This document shows, piece after piece, positions 49,443 through 58,884 of a stretch of DNA of 64,000 nucleotides. Each line of letters begins with the position of its first letter. The stretch's first letter is position 1. Source of the stretch: Aliikangiella marina (GTDB lineage: Bacteria; Pseudomonadota; Gammaproteobacteria; Enterobacterales; Kangiellaceae); contig NZ_VIKR01000006.1 in assembly GCF_007004765.1 (NCBI RefSeq), forward strand, positions 248,001 to 312,000, read 5' to 3'. The notes below the pieces were generated by a model that was given only the letters and a program-made list of their open reading frames with translations, searched no databases and had not been told where the DNA came from. The position numbers and the translations under genes were made by a program.

Positions 49443-50735
49443 CTACAACGCGTTACACTGGTGTCCATAAAAGCGCTCATCGAGATCAGACAGACAAACC
49501 CACTCAATGTTTATTCCACCCAGGCTTTCTTGTGGCTTTAGTAAAATCACCCCAGGTTTAGAAAAGTGTTTTTCATTGACAGAGACGATGATAGTGCCAT
49601 CAACATCGAACTCAATGGCGTCGATATAAGAATCTGTGAGTGCTTTGGGGTTTAAACCGATGAGCGAAGGCGTCGCCGGCCAACGTCCCTCAAGCATATA
49701 GTATTCCACTACCATCGACTTAAGTGGTGCGGTTTTAACCAGGATATTGGCGAAATGGGCTTTCTTCATGGCATTGGGTACCAGTTTATCGCTCAATGTT
49801 TCAGTTATTTCACCTAATAAATCTTTACTTGGTACTTCAAGGCTTGGGCCACGGCTGCGCACTTTGTTGATTAGATTTTCATCGGCCAGCAGGTTAGTGG
49901 TTGCATTTTGGATGGCTTGCCGGATTGTCTTAATCCTTACGTCAGCATTATCTTGATTCCAATGGTTTGCTGAACCAAAAGTGGTACCTTGGAAGATTTG
50001 TTGTTTACTCCGCGCATCGATTATAGTCCATTTTAGCGAAATAACTGCTCGCCTATTTTTAAAATTAGCAGAGCTAAAATCGTCCGGAGAGGCGCTCAAT
50101 GAGATCCCTTTGTTGCCTCGGTATTTTTGTTTTATCTGTTTAGCGCAAACATCATAATCTAAACTTACTGGTTCAATGTAAAGGAGTAATGAGTCATTGA
50201 ACTTTGATAAATTGAGGCTATTAATTGACTTATTGGTCGTAGTAATCGGGTAGTTTAACTGTCGAAATACGGTTGAAGCTGCAATGCCAACAGCATTGTA
50301 TGACGGTAAAAGAAATTTATGATTACGCTTGATATTTTGAATTGCTTTAGTGGTTGGAGAAACGCAGTCGCCGCCGAAGTAATAGGTTATTTTGAGTTGG
50401 TTATTGGCATTGTTCCAAAAGTTTTCAGGACTGACCAACAATAGATGGCGAATAGTGTCATTCGACTTAACTGGAACTGGGCTAGCAACGGGAATAGGTT
50501 TAAACGAGCTTGATTGATCGAGTATGAGGGTCTCTGCCGAGTGGTTTTCCGGCGGTTTCTCCGAGTAATGTACGGTGCCGTTTTCATCTTTCCATTTATA
50601 AAGCTCGGCGCTTTTTAAGCTAGCGGCGAAAAAAAATAGCAAAGTTAAGCAGAAAAACCGACTAAAAGCATTACAACTTGAAATGGAATGCTGGGCGGAA
50701 GGAGCCGTCATCTGTGGTGTTTTTCGATAAAACAT
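49443..50735 (-). CDS. DUF4124 protein with a pilin-like C-terminal domain
   Basis: 430 residues. Signal peptide (about 20-42, FFCLTLLFFFAASLKSA). The DUF4124 motif LYKWKDENGTVHYSEKPP is at about 45-62. A middle region of unknown fold (about 70-315) follows. The C-terminal 105 residues (about 325-430) resemble the globular part of a type IV pilin: VEYYMLEGRWPATPSLIGL, EFDVDGTIIVSV, then two Cys near the end (WVCLSDLDERFYGHQC), with no N-methylation site. The middle may be an adhesin or a periplasmic module. The fusion is unusual and no partners are encoded nearby. Confidence 0.7.
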   Translation of the reverse strand: MFYRKTPQMTAPSAQHSISSCNAFSRFFCLTLLFFFAASLKSAELYKWKDENGTVHYSEKPPENHSAETLILDQSSSFKPIPVASPVPVKSNDTIRHLLLVSPENFWNNANNQLKITYYFGGDCVSPTTKAIQNIKRNHKFLLPSYNAVGIAASTVFRQLNYPITTTNKSINSLNLSKFNDSLLLYIEPVSLDYDVCAKQIKQKYRGNKGISLSASPDDFSSANFKNRRAVISLKWTIIDARSKQQIFQGTTFGSANHWNQDNADVRIKTIRQAIQNATTNLLADENLINKVRSRGPSLEVPSKDLLGEITETLSDKLVPNAMKKAHFANILVKTAPLKSMVVEYYMLEGRWPATPSLIGLNPKALTDSYIDAIEFDVDGTIIVSVNEKHFSKPGVILLKPQESLGGINIEWVCLSDLDERFYGHQCNAL

Positions 50736-50783
50736 AAAATTCAGGCTCGCTTAGATATTCAAACTAAAGGGAGAGTGGTTCGG

Positions 50784-51977
50784 TTATTTGAGTACCGCTT
50801 CCAACGCATCAGCGACATAATCGAGGCACTCGGTATTTAGACCGGCGACGTTAATGCGGCTAGAGTCTGCCATGTAAATGCTGTAATCCTCTCGCATTTT
50901 TCTGACTTGCTCTTTGCTGATTCCCAAAAAGCTGAACATTCCTTTTTGCTCGACAATAAAGCTAAAATCTTTATCAATATCTCGAGCTTGAATCTTTTCT
51001 AGGAGTCCAGCGCGCAGGGATTTAACCCGTTCAGCCATACTATTGAGCTCGTCTTCCCATTCTTTTCTCAAAGCGGGATCTTGTAATACGGTGTCCACTA
51101 AAAAGCCGCCGTAAGCAGGTGGCATTGAGTAGTTTGCTCTTGCAGCATCTTGAACATGGGTTTGAATTGCATGCGCATTTTCTGCGCTTTTAGTTTGTAC
51201 AAGTAGTGTTCCTGTTCTCTCTCGGTAAAGGCCGAAATTTTTCGAGCACGAAGTTGCAATAACCATTTCTTCAACGTGTTCGGACAAGTAGCGAACGCCT
51301 TTAACATCCTCTTCGAGTCCATCGCCTAACCCTTGGTACGCGATATCAACAAAAGGTATGAAACCTTGTTCGGCAGCACGCTTGGCGATTTGTTGCCATT
51401 GCTCATAGGACAAATCGGCACCGGTCGGATTATGGCAACAGCCGTGAAGGAGAAGAATATCGTTTGGACCCAGTTCAGCGAGTTTCGCGTCCATGGCATC
51501 GAATTTTATTCCTCCTGTCTCAGCATCGAAGTAAGGGTAACTCTTAATTTCTAGACCAGCAGATGAAATTAATGGAATATGATTCGCCCATGTTGGATCG
51601 CTTGCCCAAACGGTCACTTCGCCTTTAATGCGCTTAAGAAGTTCCGCGCCAATCCGTAAAGCGCCACAACCACCGGGGGTTTGTAAACCGGCGACGCGAC
51701 CACTTGCCACAGCTTGAGAGCTTTCTCCTAACACTAAAGATTTTATGCCGTTTACAAAACCCGCAACACCAATAGGGCCGAGATAGGTTTTACTATCCTC
51801 TTTATCCATATGGATTTTTTCTGCCTTTTGGATAGCCTGCATAATCGCGGTATGACCGTGTTCGTCACGGTATACTCCAACGCCTAAGTCGACTTTTTTT
51901 GGATTGGTGTCATTATTGTAGAGGGTGATTAAACCGAGAAGCGGATCCGCCGGTAGCACATCTAGCTGGTCAAACAT
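50784..51977 (-). CDS. Aspartate/aromatic amino acid aminotransferase
   Basis: 397 residues. A class I PLP-dependent aminotransferase of the AspC/TyrB group, transferring amino groups between Asp or aromatic amino acids and 2-oxoglutarate. The Schiff-base Lys is in ATSCSKNFGLYRERTG (about Lys246); HGCCHNPTGADLS and SRINVAGLN (C-terminal Arg) are also diagnostic. ATG 51977 follows CTGGAGTTGAATA. Which of AspC or TyrB it equals cannot be told from sequence alone. Its position before ispF is not the usual one. Confidence 0.93.
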   Translation of the reverse strand: MFDQLDVLPADPLLGLITLYNNDTNPKKVDLGVGVYRDEHGHTAIMQAIQKAEKIHMDKEDSKTYLGPIGVAGFVNGIKSLVLGESSQAVASGRVAGLQTPGGCGALRIGAELLKRIKGEVTVWASDPTWANHIPLISSAGLEIKSYPYFDAETGGIKFDAMDAKLAELGPNDILLLHGCCHNPTGADLSYEQWQQIAKRAAEQGFIPFVDIAYQGLGDGLEEDVKGVRYLSEHVEEMVIATSCSKNFGLYRERTGTLLVQTKSAENAHAIQTHVQDAARANYSMPPAYGGFLVDTVLQDPALRKEWEDELNSMAERVKSLRAGLLEKIQARDIDKDFSFIVEQKGMFSFLGISKEQVRKMREDYSIYMADSSRINVAGLNTECLDYVADALEAVLK

Positions 51978-52213
51978 TATTCAACTCCAGTTGATTAATC
52001 GTTATGGGCACAAAGAAAACAGGTATTGTACTCTGCCTTCAGAGACATTCACTAGTGTTTCAAGTCAAAAATACCGGCTTTTTGCTAAAAGTTATGATGT
52101 TAATATGAAGATAATTGAATCACTGTGATCGAGGGATTAAAATTATCAACTCAAAACGCTTCCTAGCGAAATAGCGATTGCAAAAAACTCGCTCCAAAAT
52201 AAGGATTAGTTCA

Positions 52214-52702
52214 ATGTTAAGAATAGGGCATGGTTACGATGTACATGCATTCGGTGGTGACAAGCCACTTGTTTTAGGGGGCGTTACCATTCCGGCGCAT
52301 ACCGGTTTAATTGCCCATTCAGATGGTGACGTATTACTCCACGCGGTTTGCGATGCGTTATTGGGTGCGGCGGCACTCGGCGATATTGGCAGTCACTTTC
52401 CTGATACTGATCCAAAATTTAGAGGGGCAGATAGCCGGACGCTATTAAAGTCTGTTTTTCAATTGCTGCAATCGAGTAGCTATTCGATTGGCAATCTTGA
52501 TGTCACCGTTATTGCACAAACACCTAAAATGTCTCTTCATATCCCGCAAATTAGAGAGAATATCGCGCAAGACTTGGCGATAAATCTCGATCAAGTGAAT
52601 GTTAAAGCGACCACCACCGAAAAGCTGGGGTTTGTCGGTCGCAAAGAGGGGATTGCGGTTCACGCGGTAACCATTATCGAAAACTCCGACATGGTGCTAT
52701 AG
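52214..52702 (+). CDS. ispF: 2-C-methyl-D-erythritol 2,4-cyclodiphosphate synthase
   Basis: 162 residues from the ATG at 52214, which has AAGGAT upstream; the family start is [11 protein letters not shown]. It cyclises CDP-ME-2-phosphate in the MEP pathway. Metal ligands Asp and His are in GYDVHAFG (near residues 8-10), and [18 protein letters not shown] and [10 protein letters not shown] are intact. The gene heads the ispF-truD-surE-pcm-yqaA-nlpD-rpoS series. Confidence 0.96.
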   Translation: MLRIGHGYDVHAFGGDKPLVLGGVTIPAHTGLIAHSDGDVLLHAVCDALLGAAALGDIGSHFPDTDPKFRGADSRTLLKSVFQLLQSSSYSIGNLDVTVIAQTPKMSLHIPQIRENIAQDLAINLDQVNVKATTTEKLGFVGRKEGIAVHAVTIIENSDMVL

Positions 52703-52707
52703 CTCGA

Positions 52708-52764
52708 ATGACGAATGAGTATACCGAAAGCCAAGACACGAATGAATTTACTGAAAGCCAAGAT
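52708..52764 (+). repeat. 27-base near-tandem duplication at the truD start
   Basis: Two adjacent 27-base copies encode TNEYTESQD and TNEFTESQD, differing at a few positions. It lengthens the variable N-terminus of TruD, presumably by slippage, with little functional cost. Confidence 0.75.
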
Positions 52765-53880
52765 AAGACGTCGCCAGTCTCAATAACCCTTGAAGCTTGT
52801 ATTGCTCAACTAAAAGCGTTACCGCATTTTAGTCAAGTTCCAGCCATTAGTGGGCGTATCAGAAACGACGCTACAGATTTTGATGTCACCGAGCAACTGA
52901 GTTTTGAGCTTTGCGGCCAAGGCGAGCATTTATATTTATTCATTGAGAAAAAAGAATCTAATTCGGATTGGATCGCGAAGCAGCTGCAAAAAATTGCAGG
53001 CTTGCGCTCGCAAGATGTTGGCTATGCGGGCAAAAAGGATCGATTCAGTGTTTCTCGACAGTGGTTTAGCCTTCACCTCCCTGGGAAAGGTGAAACTGAC
53101 GCTGCGATTATTGAACAGATTAAGAATGAGTTAGCAGAGTCAATTAGCATTCTAAAGACAACTAGACACAACAAAAAGTTAAGAACCGGTGCTATTAAAA
53201 GTAACTATTTCAAAATTATCATTAAACAACTTGATGGCGTAATTTCGGAGTCGTCTGTTGCGAGTTTGCGGTCAAAAGGCTTTCCTAATTACTACGGTTA
53301 TCAGCGGTTTGGCCGAGATTTTTACAACCTGATTTCCGCTGATAAGTTGTTGCGTCAACAAATTCGAGTTCGCTCTAGAAATAAACGGGGTATTTATCTA
53401 TCTGCTGCTCGTTCTGCAATGTTCAACTTACAGTTAGCAAACCGGATAAATTCAGGCTTCTGGGATTGCGCCCTGGAGGGAGATTGCTTGATGATTAATG
53501 GTTCACAGTCCTTTTTTAACTGTGAACAAATCGATGACGATGTAAAACAACGAATGGAGTCAGGTGATATTCATCCAAGCGGCTGGCTGGCAGGTCATCA
53601 GGCATCCCAAGTCACGAAGCAAGCCAAAGCCGTTGAAGGAGAAACTGTTGCCCAGTTTGAGCCTTGGATAAACGGGCTTAAGGACTTTCGAATGGATTCG
53701 GCGCGCCGCGCTTACCGAGTAATTCCTGGTGATTTAACGGTTGAACAAGTTGACCAAACCACCGCCGTTATCGAATTTTCGTTACCTGCGGGATGCTTTG
53801 CGACCTCGTTACTTAGAGAACTGGTCAATATTACAGATGCGCAAATTGAGCGCTCGGCTCCAGCGAAACAAGAGGAATAA
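52708..53880 (+). CDS. truD: tRNA pseudouridine(13) synthase
   Basis: 390 residues. It makes pseudouridine 13 in tRNA-Glu. Catalytic Asp111 lies in AGKKDRFSVSRQW; other motifs include YGYQRFGRD and SAARSAMFN. The ATG at 52708 is 5 bases after the ispF stop. The N-terminus has a 9-residue near-tandem duplication, TNEYTESQD / TNEFTESQD, encoded by about 52708-52761, that is not part of the conserved fold. It precedes surE by 6 bases. Confidence 0.95.
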   Translation: MTNEYTESQDTNEFTESQDKTSPVSITLEACIAQLKALPHFSQVPAISGRIRNDATDFDVTEQLSFELCGQGEHLYLFIEKKESNSDWIAKQLQKIAGLRSQDVGYAGKKDRFSVSRQWFSLHLPGKGETDAAIIEQIKNELAESISILKTTRHNKKLRTGAIKSNYFKIIIKQLDGVISESSVASLRSKGFPNYYGYQRFGRDFYNLISADKLLRQQIRVRSRNKRGIYLSAARSAMFNLQLANRINSGFWDCALEGDCLMINGSQSFFNCEQIDDDVKQRMESGDIHPSGWLAGHQASQVTKQAKAVEGETVAQFEPWINGLKDFRMDSARRAYRVIPGDLTVEQVDQTTAVIEFSLPAGCFATSLLRELVNITDAQIERSAPAKQEE

Positions 53881-53886
53881 GCTGCA

Positions 53887-54636
53887 ATGTTGAATATCCT
53901 AGTGAGTAATGATGATGGGGCTGATGCTCCAGGTATAATTGCCCTCGCTGAAACGTTGCAAAACGAACATCAGGTTACCGTGGTGGCTCCGCACAAGAAT
54001 CGCAGCGGTAGTAGCAGTGCATTAACGCTCGACAGGCCGATCCGCAGTTCGGTGCTTGATAACGGTTTTTATTCTGTTACTGGAACCCCTTGCGATTGTG
54101 TTCATTTAGGCTCGCATCGACTGATGCAGTCGCCTCCTGATATTGTGATTGCTGGCATTAATCGCGGCGCTAATCTTGGGGACGATGTTCTATACTCTGG
54201 CACTGTTGCCGCGGCGATGGAAGGAAGAAGCATGGGATATCCGGCTATTGCAGTCTCGCTCGCCGGAGAGAAATGTAACCACTATGATTCCGCTGCTCAA
54301 ATAATGCTCAATATGCTCAACCATCTAACCGATTTTAATCTTAAGTCCGACATTATTCTTAACGTTAACGTACCTGACTTGCCTGCTGAAAATATTAAAG
54401 GATTTAAGCTAACCCGGTTGGGTTGTCGGCATAGAGCTGATACTATTGTTCCAGCCGAAGACCCAAGGGGAACGCCGGTCTACTGGATTGGGCCGCCGAG
54501 TGAACCGCAAGATATTGGTGAGGGGACCGATTTTGATGCGATTGAACAAGGCTACGTCTCAATAACGCCCTTGGTGATCGATTTTACTGCTTATCAGAGC
54601 TTTAATTCAGTAAAAGAGTGGATGTCAAAATTATGA
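53887..54636 (+). CDS. surE: 5'/3'-nucleotidase SurE
   Basis: 249 residues. A metal-dependent phosphatase for nucleoside monophosphates and short polyphosphates. The metal site begins at LVSNDDGADAPG (Asp9-Asp10), with PHKNRSGSSSALTLDRP and VIAGINRGANLGDDVLYSGT intact. The ATG at 53887 follows GCTGCA with a weak ribosome site. The stop overlaps the start region of pcm, indicating coupled translation in the surE-pcm-nlpD-rpoS series. Confidence 0.96.
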   Translation: MLNILVSNDDGADAPGIIALAETLQNEHQVTVVAPHKNRSGSSSALTLDRPIRSSVLDNGFYSVTGTPCDCVHLGSHRLMQSPPDIVIAGINRGANLGDDVLYSGTVAAAMEGRSMGYPAIAVSLAGEKCNHYDSAAQIMLNMLNHLTDFNLKSDIILNVNVPDLPAENIKGFKLTRLGCRHRADTIVPAEDPRGTPVYWIGPPSEPQDIGEGTDFDAIEQGYVSITPLVIDFTAYQSFNSVKEWMSKL

Positions 54637-55301
54637 TAACAACAAATATGGCAGGGATTGGGATGACCTCACAAAGGACCCGTTCTCGCTTGATCCAACG
54701 TCTCCGCGATAAGGGCATCATTGAGGAAAACGTGCTTTCAGTCATGGAGCAAACTCCACGGCATATCTTTATCGATGAAGCGCTTTCCCACCGTGCTTAT
54801 GAGGACACTTCTTTGCCAATCGGTATGGGACAAACAATTTCACAACCCTATATTGTGGCGAGAATGACAGAGTTATTGGTCATGAGTGGGCCGATGAATG
54901 ATGTTTTAGAAATAGGCACGGGTTGTGGTTATCAAACGAGTATTTTAGCCGGCGTCTCCCGGCGCGTTTATACCATCGAACGCATAAAACCTTTGCAAAA
55001 ACAGGCTGTCGACCGCTTTAAAGCATTGAACTTACACAACGTCACCCATCGCCATGGTGATGGTTTTCTCGGCTGGGAAGAGCAAGCACCCTTTGATGCG
55101 ATTATCGTTACTGCAGCGCCTGATCAAATTCCACAACCACTCATCGACCAACTCGCCATTGGCGGACGAATGGTTACGCCAGTCACACTAGCGAATGGTA
55201 ATCAAGAATTGTATCTCGTTGAAAAAGATGAAGAAGGGATTTCGTCGATGAAAATTGAAGAAGTTAAGTTTGTTCCGCTTCTTGGAGGAACAATTGAGTG
55301 A
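54633..55301 (+). CDS. pcm: Protein-L-isoaspartate O-methyltransferase
   Basis: 222 residues. It repairs isoaspartyl residues in aged proteins using SAM. The motifs PIGMGQTISQPYIVARMTELL and VLEIGTGCGYQTSILAG are conserved. The start chosen is the ATG at 54633, overlapping the surE stop as ATGA; ATG at 54663 (MTSQRTRSRL) is also possible and gives the length of several homologues, and a GTG at 54618 would be longer. The stop overlaps the next gene's GTG by 4 bases. Position next to surE is standard. Confidence 0.92.
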   Translation: MITTNMAGIGMTSQRTRSRLIQRLRDKGIIEENVLSVMEQTPRHIFIDEALSHRAYEDTSLPIGMGQTISQPYIVARMTELLVMSGPMNDVLEIGTGCGYQTSILAGVSRRVYTIERIKPLQKQAVDRFKALNLHNVTHRHGDGFLGWEEQAPFDAIIVTAAPDQIPQPLIDQLAIGGRMVTPVTLANGNQELYLVEKDEEGISSMKIEEVKFVPLLGGTIE

Positions 55302-55882
55302 AAATTTTCACTAAAATGTATGAGTCCTGCCTGAGGTGGGCTCGGCACCGGCACGCGACCTACTATCTAGGTACTATGAGTTTCGCTGAATCCGTCATTT
55401 TTCCAGTTCCGGTGGATGTTATGCTAGCACCGATGTGTCTTTCACGACTGGAGAAAGCTTGGTATTACGCGTTTATTGCCACAGTCACGAGCGTCTTAGG
55501 TGGGATTTTTGGGTATTTTCTTGGTGCATTCTTGTTCAATGTTGCGATTGAACCGATGTTGTTATCAACTGGCAAGTTAGAAGCGTTCAACAACGTAATG
55601 TCGCAAGTCGAAAAGGACGGCGCTTGGATCGTTTTCTTGTCAGCGTTTGCCCCAATCCCTTATAAGCTGGTTACCGTAAGCGCGGGGATTGTACCGATTG
55701 GGTTAACCGAATTCATCATTGCTTCGATAATTGGCAGAGCAGGGCGCTTCTATTTAGTCGCAGGGTTGATTATTGCCGGTGGCGAGAAAATGGAGCGAAA
55801 ACTCCACCAGATTATCGATTATCTCGGCTGGGGCGTGGTGATTCTTGCTATTTTGGCTTATTTGTTGTACAAATATACTTAA
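55298..55882 (+). CDS. yqaA: YqaA/DedA family membrane protein
   Basis: 194 residues from a GTG at 55298 that overlaps the pcm stop (GTGA). The VTT/DedA-like fold has membrane helices at about 45-75, 108-135 and 150-170. The motif SFAESVIFPVPVDVMLAPM (about 28-46) and FAPIPYKLVTVSAGIVPI (about 114-131) are typical of YqaA. DedA-fold proteins are linked to lipid transport across membranes, but the role of YqaA is unknown. It sits between pcm and nlpD as in many gammaproteobacteria. Confidence 0.9.
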   Translation: MKIFTKMYESCLRWARHRHATYYLGTMSFAESVIFPVPVDVMLAPMCLSRLEKAWYYAFIATVTSVLGGIFGYFLGAFLFNVAIEPMLLSTGKLEAFNNVMSQVEKDGAWIVFLSAFAPIPYKLVTVSAGIVPIGLTEFIIASIIGRAGRFYLVAGLIIAGGEKMERKLHQIIDYLGWGVVILAILAYLLYKYT

Positions 55883-56029
55883 TACTCAAGCAAAACAAAT
55901 AGTTAAAGGCTTTTCTTAATCTAAAATCTTAATTCTGACGTTTGCAAGGTGGCCGTTAGAGCAATTCGATTAATTGAAGCGGCTTTAAAATATTGTTTTG
56001 TTTCAAAGAGTTAGAAGCCTTGTTAGGCG

Positions 56030-56056
56030 GTTGTAACGGGTTAGTTGTAACGGGTT
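56030..56056 (+). repeat. Direct repeat upstream of nlpD
   Basis: GTTGTAACGGGTT occurs twice, at 56030-56042 and 56044-56056, one base apart. It lies about 75-100 bases before the nlpD start in a 246-base gap that otherwise shows nothing. Confidence 0.6.
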
Positions 56057-56128
56057 GAGAGTTATTTCAGTTGCGCCACAACTAGTGAAAGTACCAGCGT
56101 TGCTCTGGATATTTGGAAATCAACAGCG

Positions 56129-57043
56129 ATGAATTTAAAAGCGTTTTCAAGTAAAACTCTTTTTAGCCTGCTAGCAGCGGGGAGCCTTGTCGCTTGTTCT
56201 GAGCATCGTCCCGCACCGGTTTACGATCTTTACGCAAAAAGCGCTCAAAATAGTTTTTCCCGTTCCATCGATCAATCTATCTACACAGTCAAACCAGGAG
56301 ATACGCTTTTCTCTATCGCTTGGATGCACTCGATTGATCATCAGCAACTCGCGCATATCAATCAGATTAAAAACAACCGAATCTATCCAGGACAAAAACT
56401 CAAACTACGTAAATCTGATGAGGTCAACGTTTTTGATCAAGAAAGTCTTGTTGCGGCCGTCTACGGCGAGGTACTCAATAAGCCTATCATTTCAAGCTCA
56501 AGCGCGCCGAAACGAAAAAGCGTGCAAGTTGCTCGTGCCAAAACCAAGCAAAACCGTCCTTCAGTGAGAGTCGCAAAACTTGACCGACGAACCCTAAGTC
56601 GAACCAAAGCAACGCAAACGAAAGCCTATCATCGTCCCGCTGCCGCAAAATACACGAAACGCTCGCGCAGTAATTTAAATTGGATCTGGCCAACCGAAGG
56701 GCCGGTGATCGAGAAGTTTTCTGCAAATACCAATGCGAATCGAGGCTTGGATATCGCGGGTAAACGCGGGCAACCTGTAAGAGCGACAGCACCTGGTAAA
56801 GTCGTTTATAAAGGAAATGGATTAAGAGGATATGGTAACCTGGTCATTATTAAACACAATGATGATTACCTGAGTGCCTATGCGCATAATCAAACAGTGC
56901 ATGTGTCGGAAAATGAGTTTGTCAAAGCGGGTCAACGTATTGCCGATATAGGCTCAAGTGGTGCCAAAAGAGACAAGCTTCATTTTGAAATTCGCTACAA
57001 AGGCAAACCGGTTGATCCAATGAATTATTTGCCGAAAAAATGA
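56129..57043 (+). CDS. nlpD: NlpD/LytM-family lipoprotein (amidase activator)
   Basis: 304 residues. Signal peptide with lipobox (AAGSLVAC, Cys at about 23). A LysM domain (about 51-95, YTVKPGDTLFSIAW) binds peptidoglycan; a basic linker follows. The C-terminal LytM domain (about 190-303) has RGLDIAGKRGQPVRATAPG, YGNLVIIKHNDDYLSAYAHN and LHFEIRYKGKPVDP, lacking the first zinc His (NRGLD) as in E. coli NlpD, so it activates the amidase AmiC rather than cutting. rpoS promoters usually lie inside nlpD. Confidence 0.93.
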   Translation: MNLKAFSSKTLFSLLAAGSLVACSEHRPAPVYDLYAKSAQNSFSRSIDQSIYTVKPGDTLFSIAWMHSIDHQQLAHINQIKNNRIYPGQKLKLRKSDEVNVFDQESLVAAVYGEVLNKPIISSSSAPKRKSVQVARAKTKQNRPSVRVAKLDRRTLSRTKATQTKAYHRPAAAKYTKRSRSNLNWIWPTEGPVIEKFSANTNANRGLDIAGKRGQPVRATAPGKVVYKGNGLRGYGNLVIIKHNDDYLSAYAHNQTVHVSENEFVKAGQRIADIGSSGAKRDKLHFEIRYKGKPVDPMNYLPKK

Positions 57044-57251
57044 TGCAAAAGAAATTTTAAATATTTGTTTTAAAAATCTAAAGTTATATGAGAGGTGGTC
57101 GATACACAAAGTAAGGCTAATAAAAAGTACATTGTGTACAGTAAGATATTTTCGCAGGTATTTGTACACAAACCCCCAAAAAACAACGATTTATAGCCAA
57201 GCATTACAAAAAATTTTCTAGGGCAATTGTCCTCATGGTGGAGAGCAAAAA

Positions 57252-58217
57252 ATGGCAACTAAGAACGCAAAAAAGCAAGAAGTTATCGAATCAGATATCG
57301 ATTTAGTGGAACCAAGCGAATCACATCTAGCTGAAATTGAGGTGCAAGAAAAGTACAAATCTGAGCCGAGTCGTCGCGATGGTGGCTTTGACGCCACTCA
57401 GATGTACCTTGGTGAAATCGGCGCTTCCCCGTTACTCACAGCAGAAGAAGAAGTTTACTTCGCTCGAAAAGCGCTTAAGGGCTGTGAAGCATCGCGCAAA
57501 CGCATGATAGAAAGCAACCTTCGCTTAGTCGTAAAAATTGCCCGTCGTTACAACAACCGTGGATTAGCACTGCTTGATTTAATCGAAGAAGGCAACCTCG
57601 GTTTAATACGTGCCGTAGAAAAGTTTGATCCCGAGCGCGGATTCCGCTTCTCAACCTACGCCACTTGGTGGATTCGTCAAACCATCGAACGAGCAATAAT
57701 GAATCAAACGCGGACCATCCGATTACCGATTCACGTTGTAAAAGAACTTAATGTATACCTCAGAGCTTCTAGAGAGCTTGCACAAAAGCTCGATCACGAA
57801 CCAACTGCTGAAGATATCGCCAAGAAACTTGATAAGCCCGTTGAAACCGTTGCAAGAATGCTGGGGTTAAATGAAAGAATATCGTCAGTTGACTGCCCAA
57901 TAGGTGCGGATAACGACAAACCATTGCTCGACACCATTGCTGATGAGCGTGAGTGTGGCCCATCGAACCGACTTCAAGAAGAAGACTTGAAACAAAGCAT
58001 CGAGTTTTGGTTGAACCAGTTAGGTGAAAAGCAAAAAGAAGTGCTTGCGAGACGCTTTGGACTATTAAACTATGAGGCGGCAACCCTTGAAGACGTCGGC
58101 TTGGAGATTGGTTTGACTCGCGAAAGAGTTCGTCAAATCCAGGTGGAAGCTTTGCGCAGATTGCGGTTTATGCTGGAGCGACAAGGTTTAAGTTTATCAA
58201 GTATTTTTAACGTATAG
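57252..58217 (+). CDS. rpoS: RNA polymerase sigma factor RpoS
   Basis: 321 residues. The stationary-phase and stress sigma factor. It has region 1.2 ([21 protein letters not shown]), region 2 ([48 protein letters not shown], core and -10 recognition, split here by position 93-140), region 3 and region 4 ([20 protein letters not shown]). ATG 57252 is preceded by GGTGGAGAG. The 208-base leader after nlpD is a likely site of RNA-level control, but no clear sRNA target could be picked. Confidence 0.96.
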   Translation: MATKNAKKQEVIESDIDLVEPSESHLAEIEVQEKYKSEPSRRDGGFDATQMYLGEIGASPLLTAEEEVYFARKALKGCEASRKRMIESNLRLVVKIARRYNNRGLALLDLIEEGNLGLIRAVEKFDPERGFRFSTYATWWIRQTIERAIMNQTRTIRLPIHVVKELNVYLRASRELAQKLDHEPTAEDIAKKLDKPVETVARMLGLNERISSVDCPIGADNDKPLLDTIADERECGPSNRLQEEDLKQSIEFWLNQLGEKQKEVLARRFGLLNYEAATLEDVGLEIGLTRERVRQIQVEALRRLRFMLERQGLSLSSIFNV

Positions 58218-58239
58218 AAGTGATTATCGAAAGTACCAA

Positions 58240-58268
58240 AAAGCGCTTCATTTGAAGCGCTTTTTTTT
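58240..58268. terminator. Terminator between rpoS and the BolA-like gene
   Basis: AAGCGCTTC (58241-58249) and GAAGCGCTT (58254-58262) form a perfect stem with a 4-base loop, with AAAA before and T7 after, so it can act on both strands. It ends both the plus-strand rpoS and the minus-strand BolA-like gene. Confidence 0.9.
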
Positions 58269-58302
58269 GTGTTATCCCTTTCTATCTGAGCGATTCCTTA
58301 GC

Positions 58303-58566
58303 TTAACTACTCGACTTGATTGCTAATGCGTGGATGTCGGTTTCCATGAGGCTGCCGAGCGCTTGGTAAATCGCCTGATGCTGCTTTAGGCGGGTTAAAT
58401 CTTTAAAATCATCCGATCGGATAATAACAGTGAAGTGGCCTTTGCCTTCTTTCGCTCCGGCGTGACCTGCATGAAGGTGGCTGTCGTCAATCACCTCAAG
58501 TTGTGAGGGTTGAAAGGTTTCAGAAAGGATCGTCTGAATTTGTTCTATTCGATATTGGTTGTCCAT
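58303..58566 (-). CDS. BolA family protein
   Basis: 87 residues. The motif DDSHLHAGHAGAKEGKGHFTV (about 27-47) and the ending DIHALAIKSSS match the BolA/IbaG group, small proteins that pair with monothiol glutaredoxins in iron-sulfur trafficking or regulate morphology and stress genes. The His at HAGHAG is the usual ligand. It is followed on this strand by nothing and lies downstream of yciI by 18 bases, so they are co-transcribed. Whether it is BolA proper or IbaG is not resolved. Confidence 0.9.
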   Translation of the reverse strand: MDNQYRIEQIQTILSETFQPSQLEVIDDSHLHAGHAGAKEGKGHFTVIIRSDDFKDLTRLKQHQAIYQALGSLMETDIHALAIKSSS

Positions 58567-58584
58567 GATTAAACCTTTGAAGTT

Positions 58585-58884
58585 CTAAGGAAGTACCATT
58601 TTAAATGGCTTAACGGTGACTTGCTGATAGACTCCCGCTGTAATATAGGGGTCGGTATCTGCCCAATCTTGCGCCGCTTGGAGAGAATCAAACTCGGCTA
58701 CCACCAGACTACCACTGAACCCAGCCTCACCAGGCTCTTCAGAGTCAATGGCTGGGTGGGGGCCTGCAATAACAAGGCGTCCCAATTGCTTGAGCGCTTG
58801 GAGTCGCTCAATATGTGCTTCTCTTGCAGTTTTTCGCAGCGGTAAACTGTTTTCGACATCTTGTGAAATGATAGCGTAGAGCAT
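58585..58884 (-). CDS. YciI family protein
   Basis: 99 residues. A small ferredoxin-like protein of the YciI/YCII family, with [14 protein letters not shown] at the start, the conserved [21 protein letters not shown] (about 24-44) and [20 protein letters not shown] at the end. The enzymatic role is not established. The start overlaps the septation protein stop by one base (TAATG), so they form one unit with the BolA-like gene. Confidence 0.92.
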   Translation of the reverse strand: MLYAIISQDVENSLPLRKTAREAHIERLQALKQLGRLVIAGPHPAIDSEEPGEAGFSGSLVVAEFDSLQAAQDWADTDPYITAGVYQQVTVKPFKMVLP

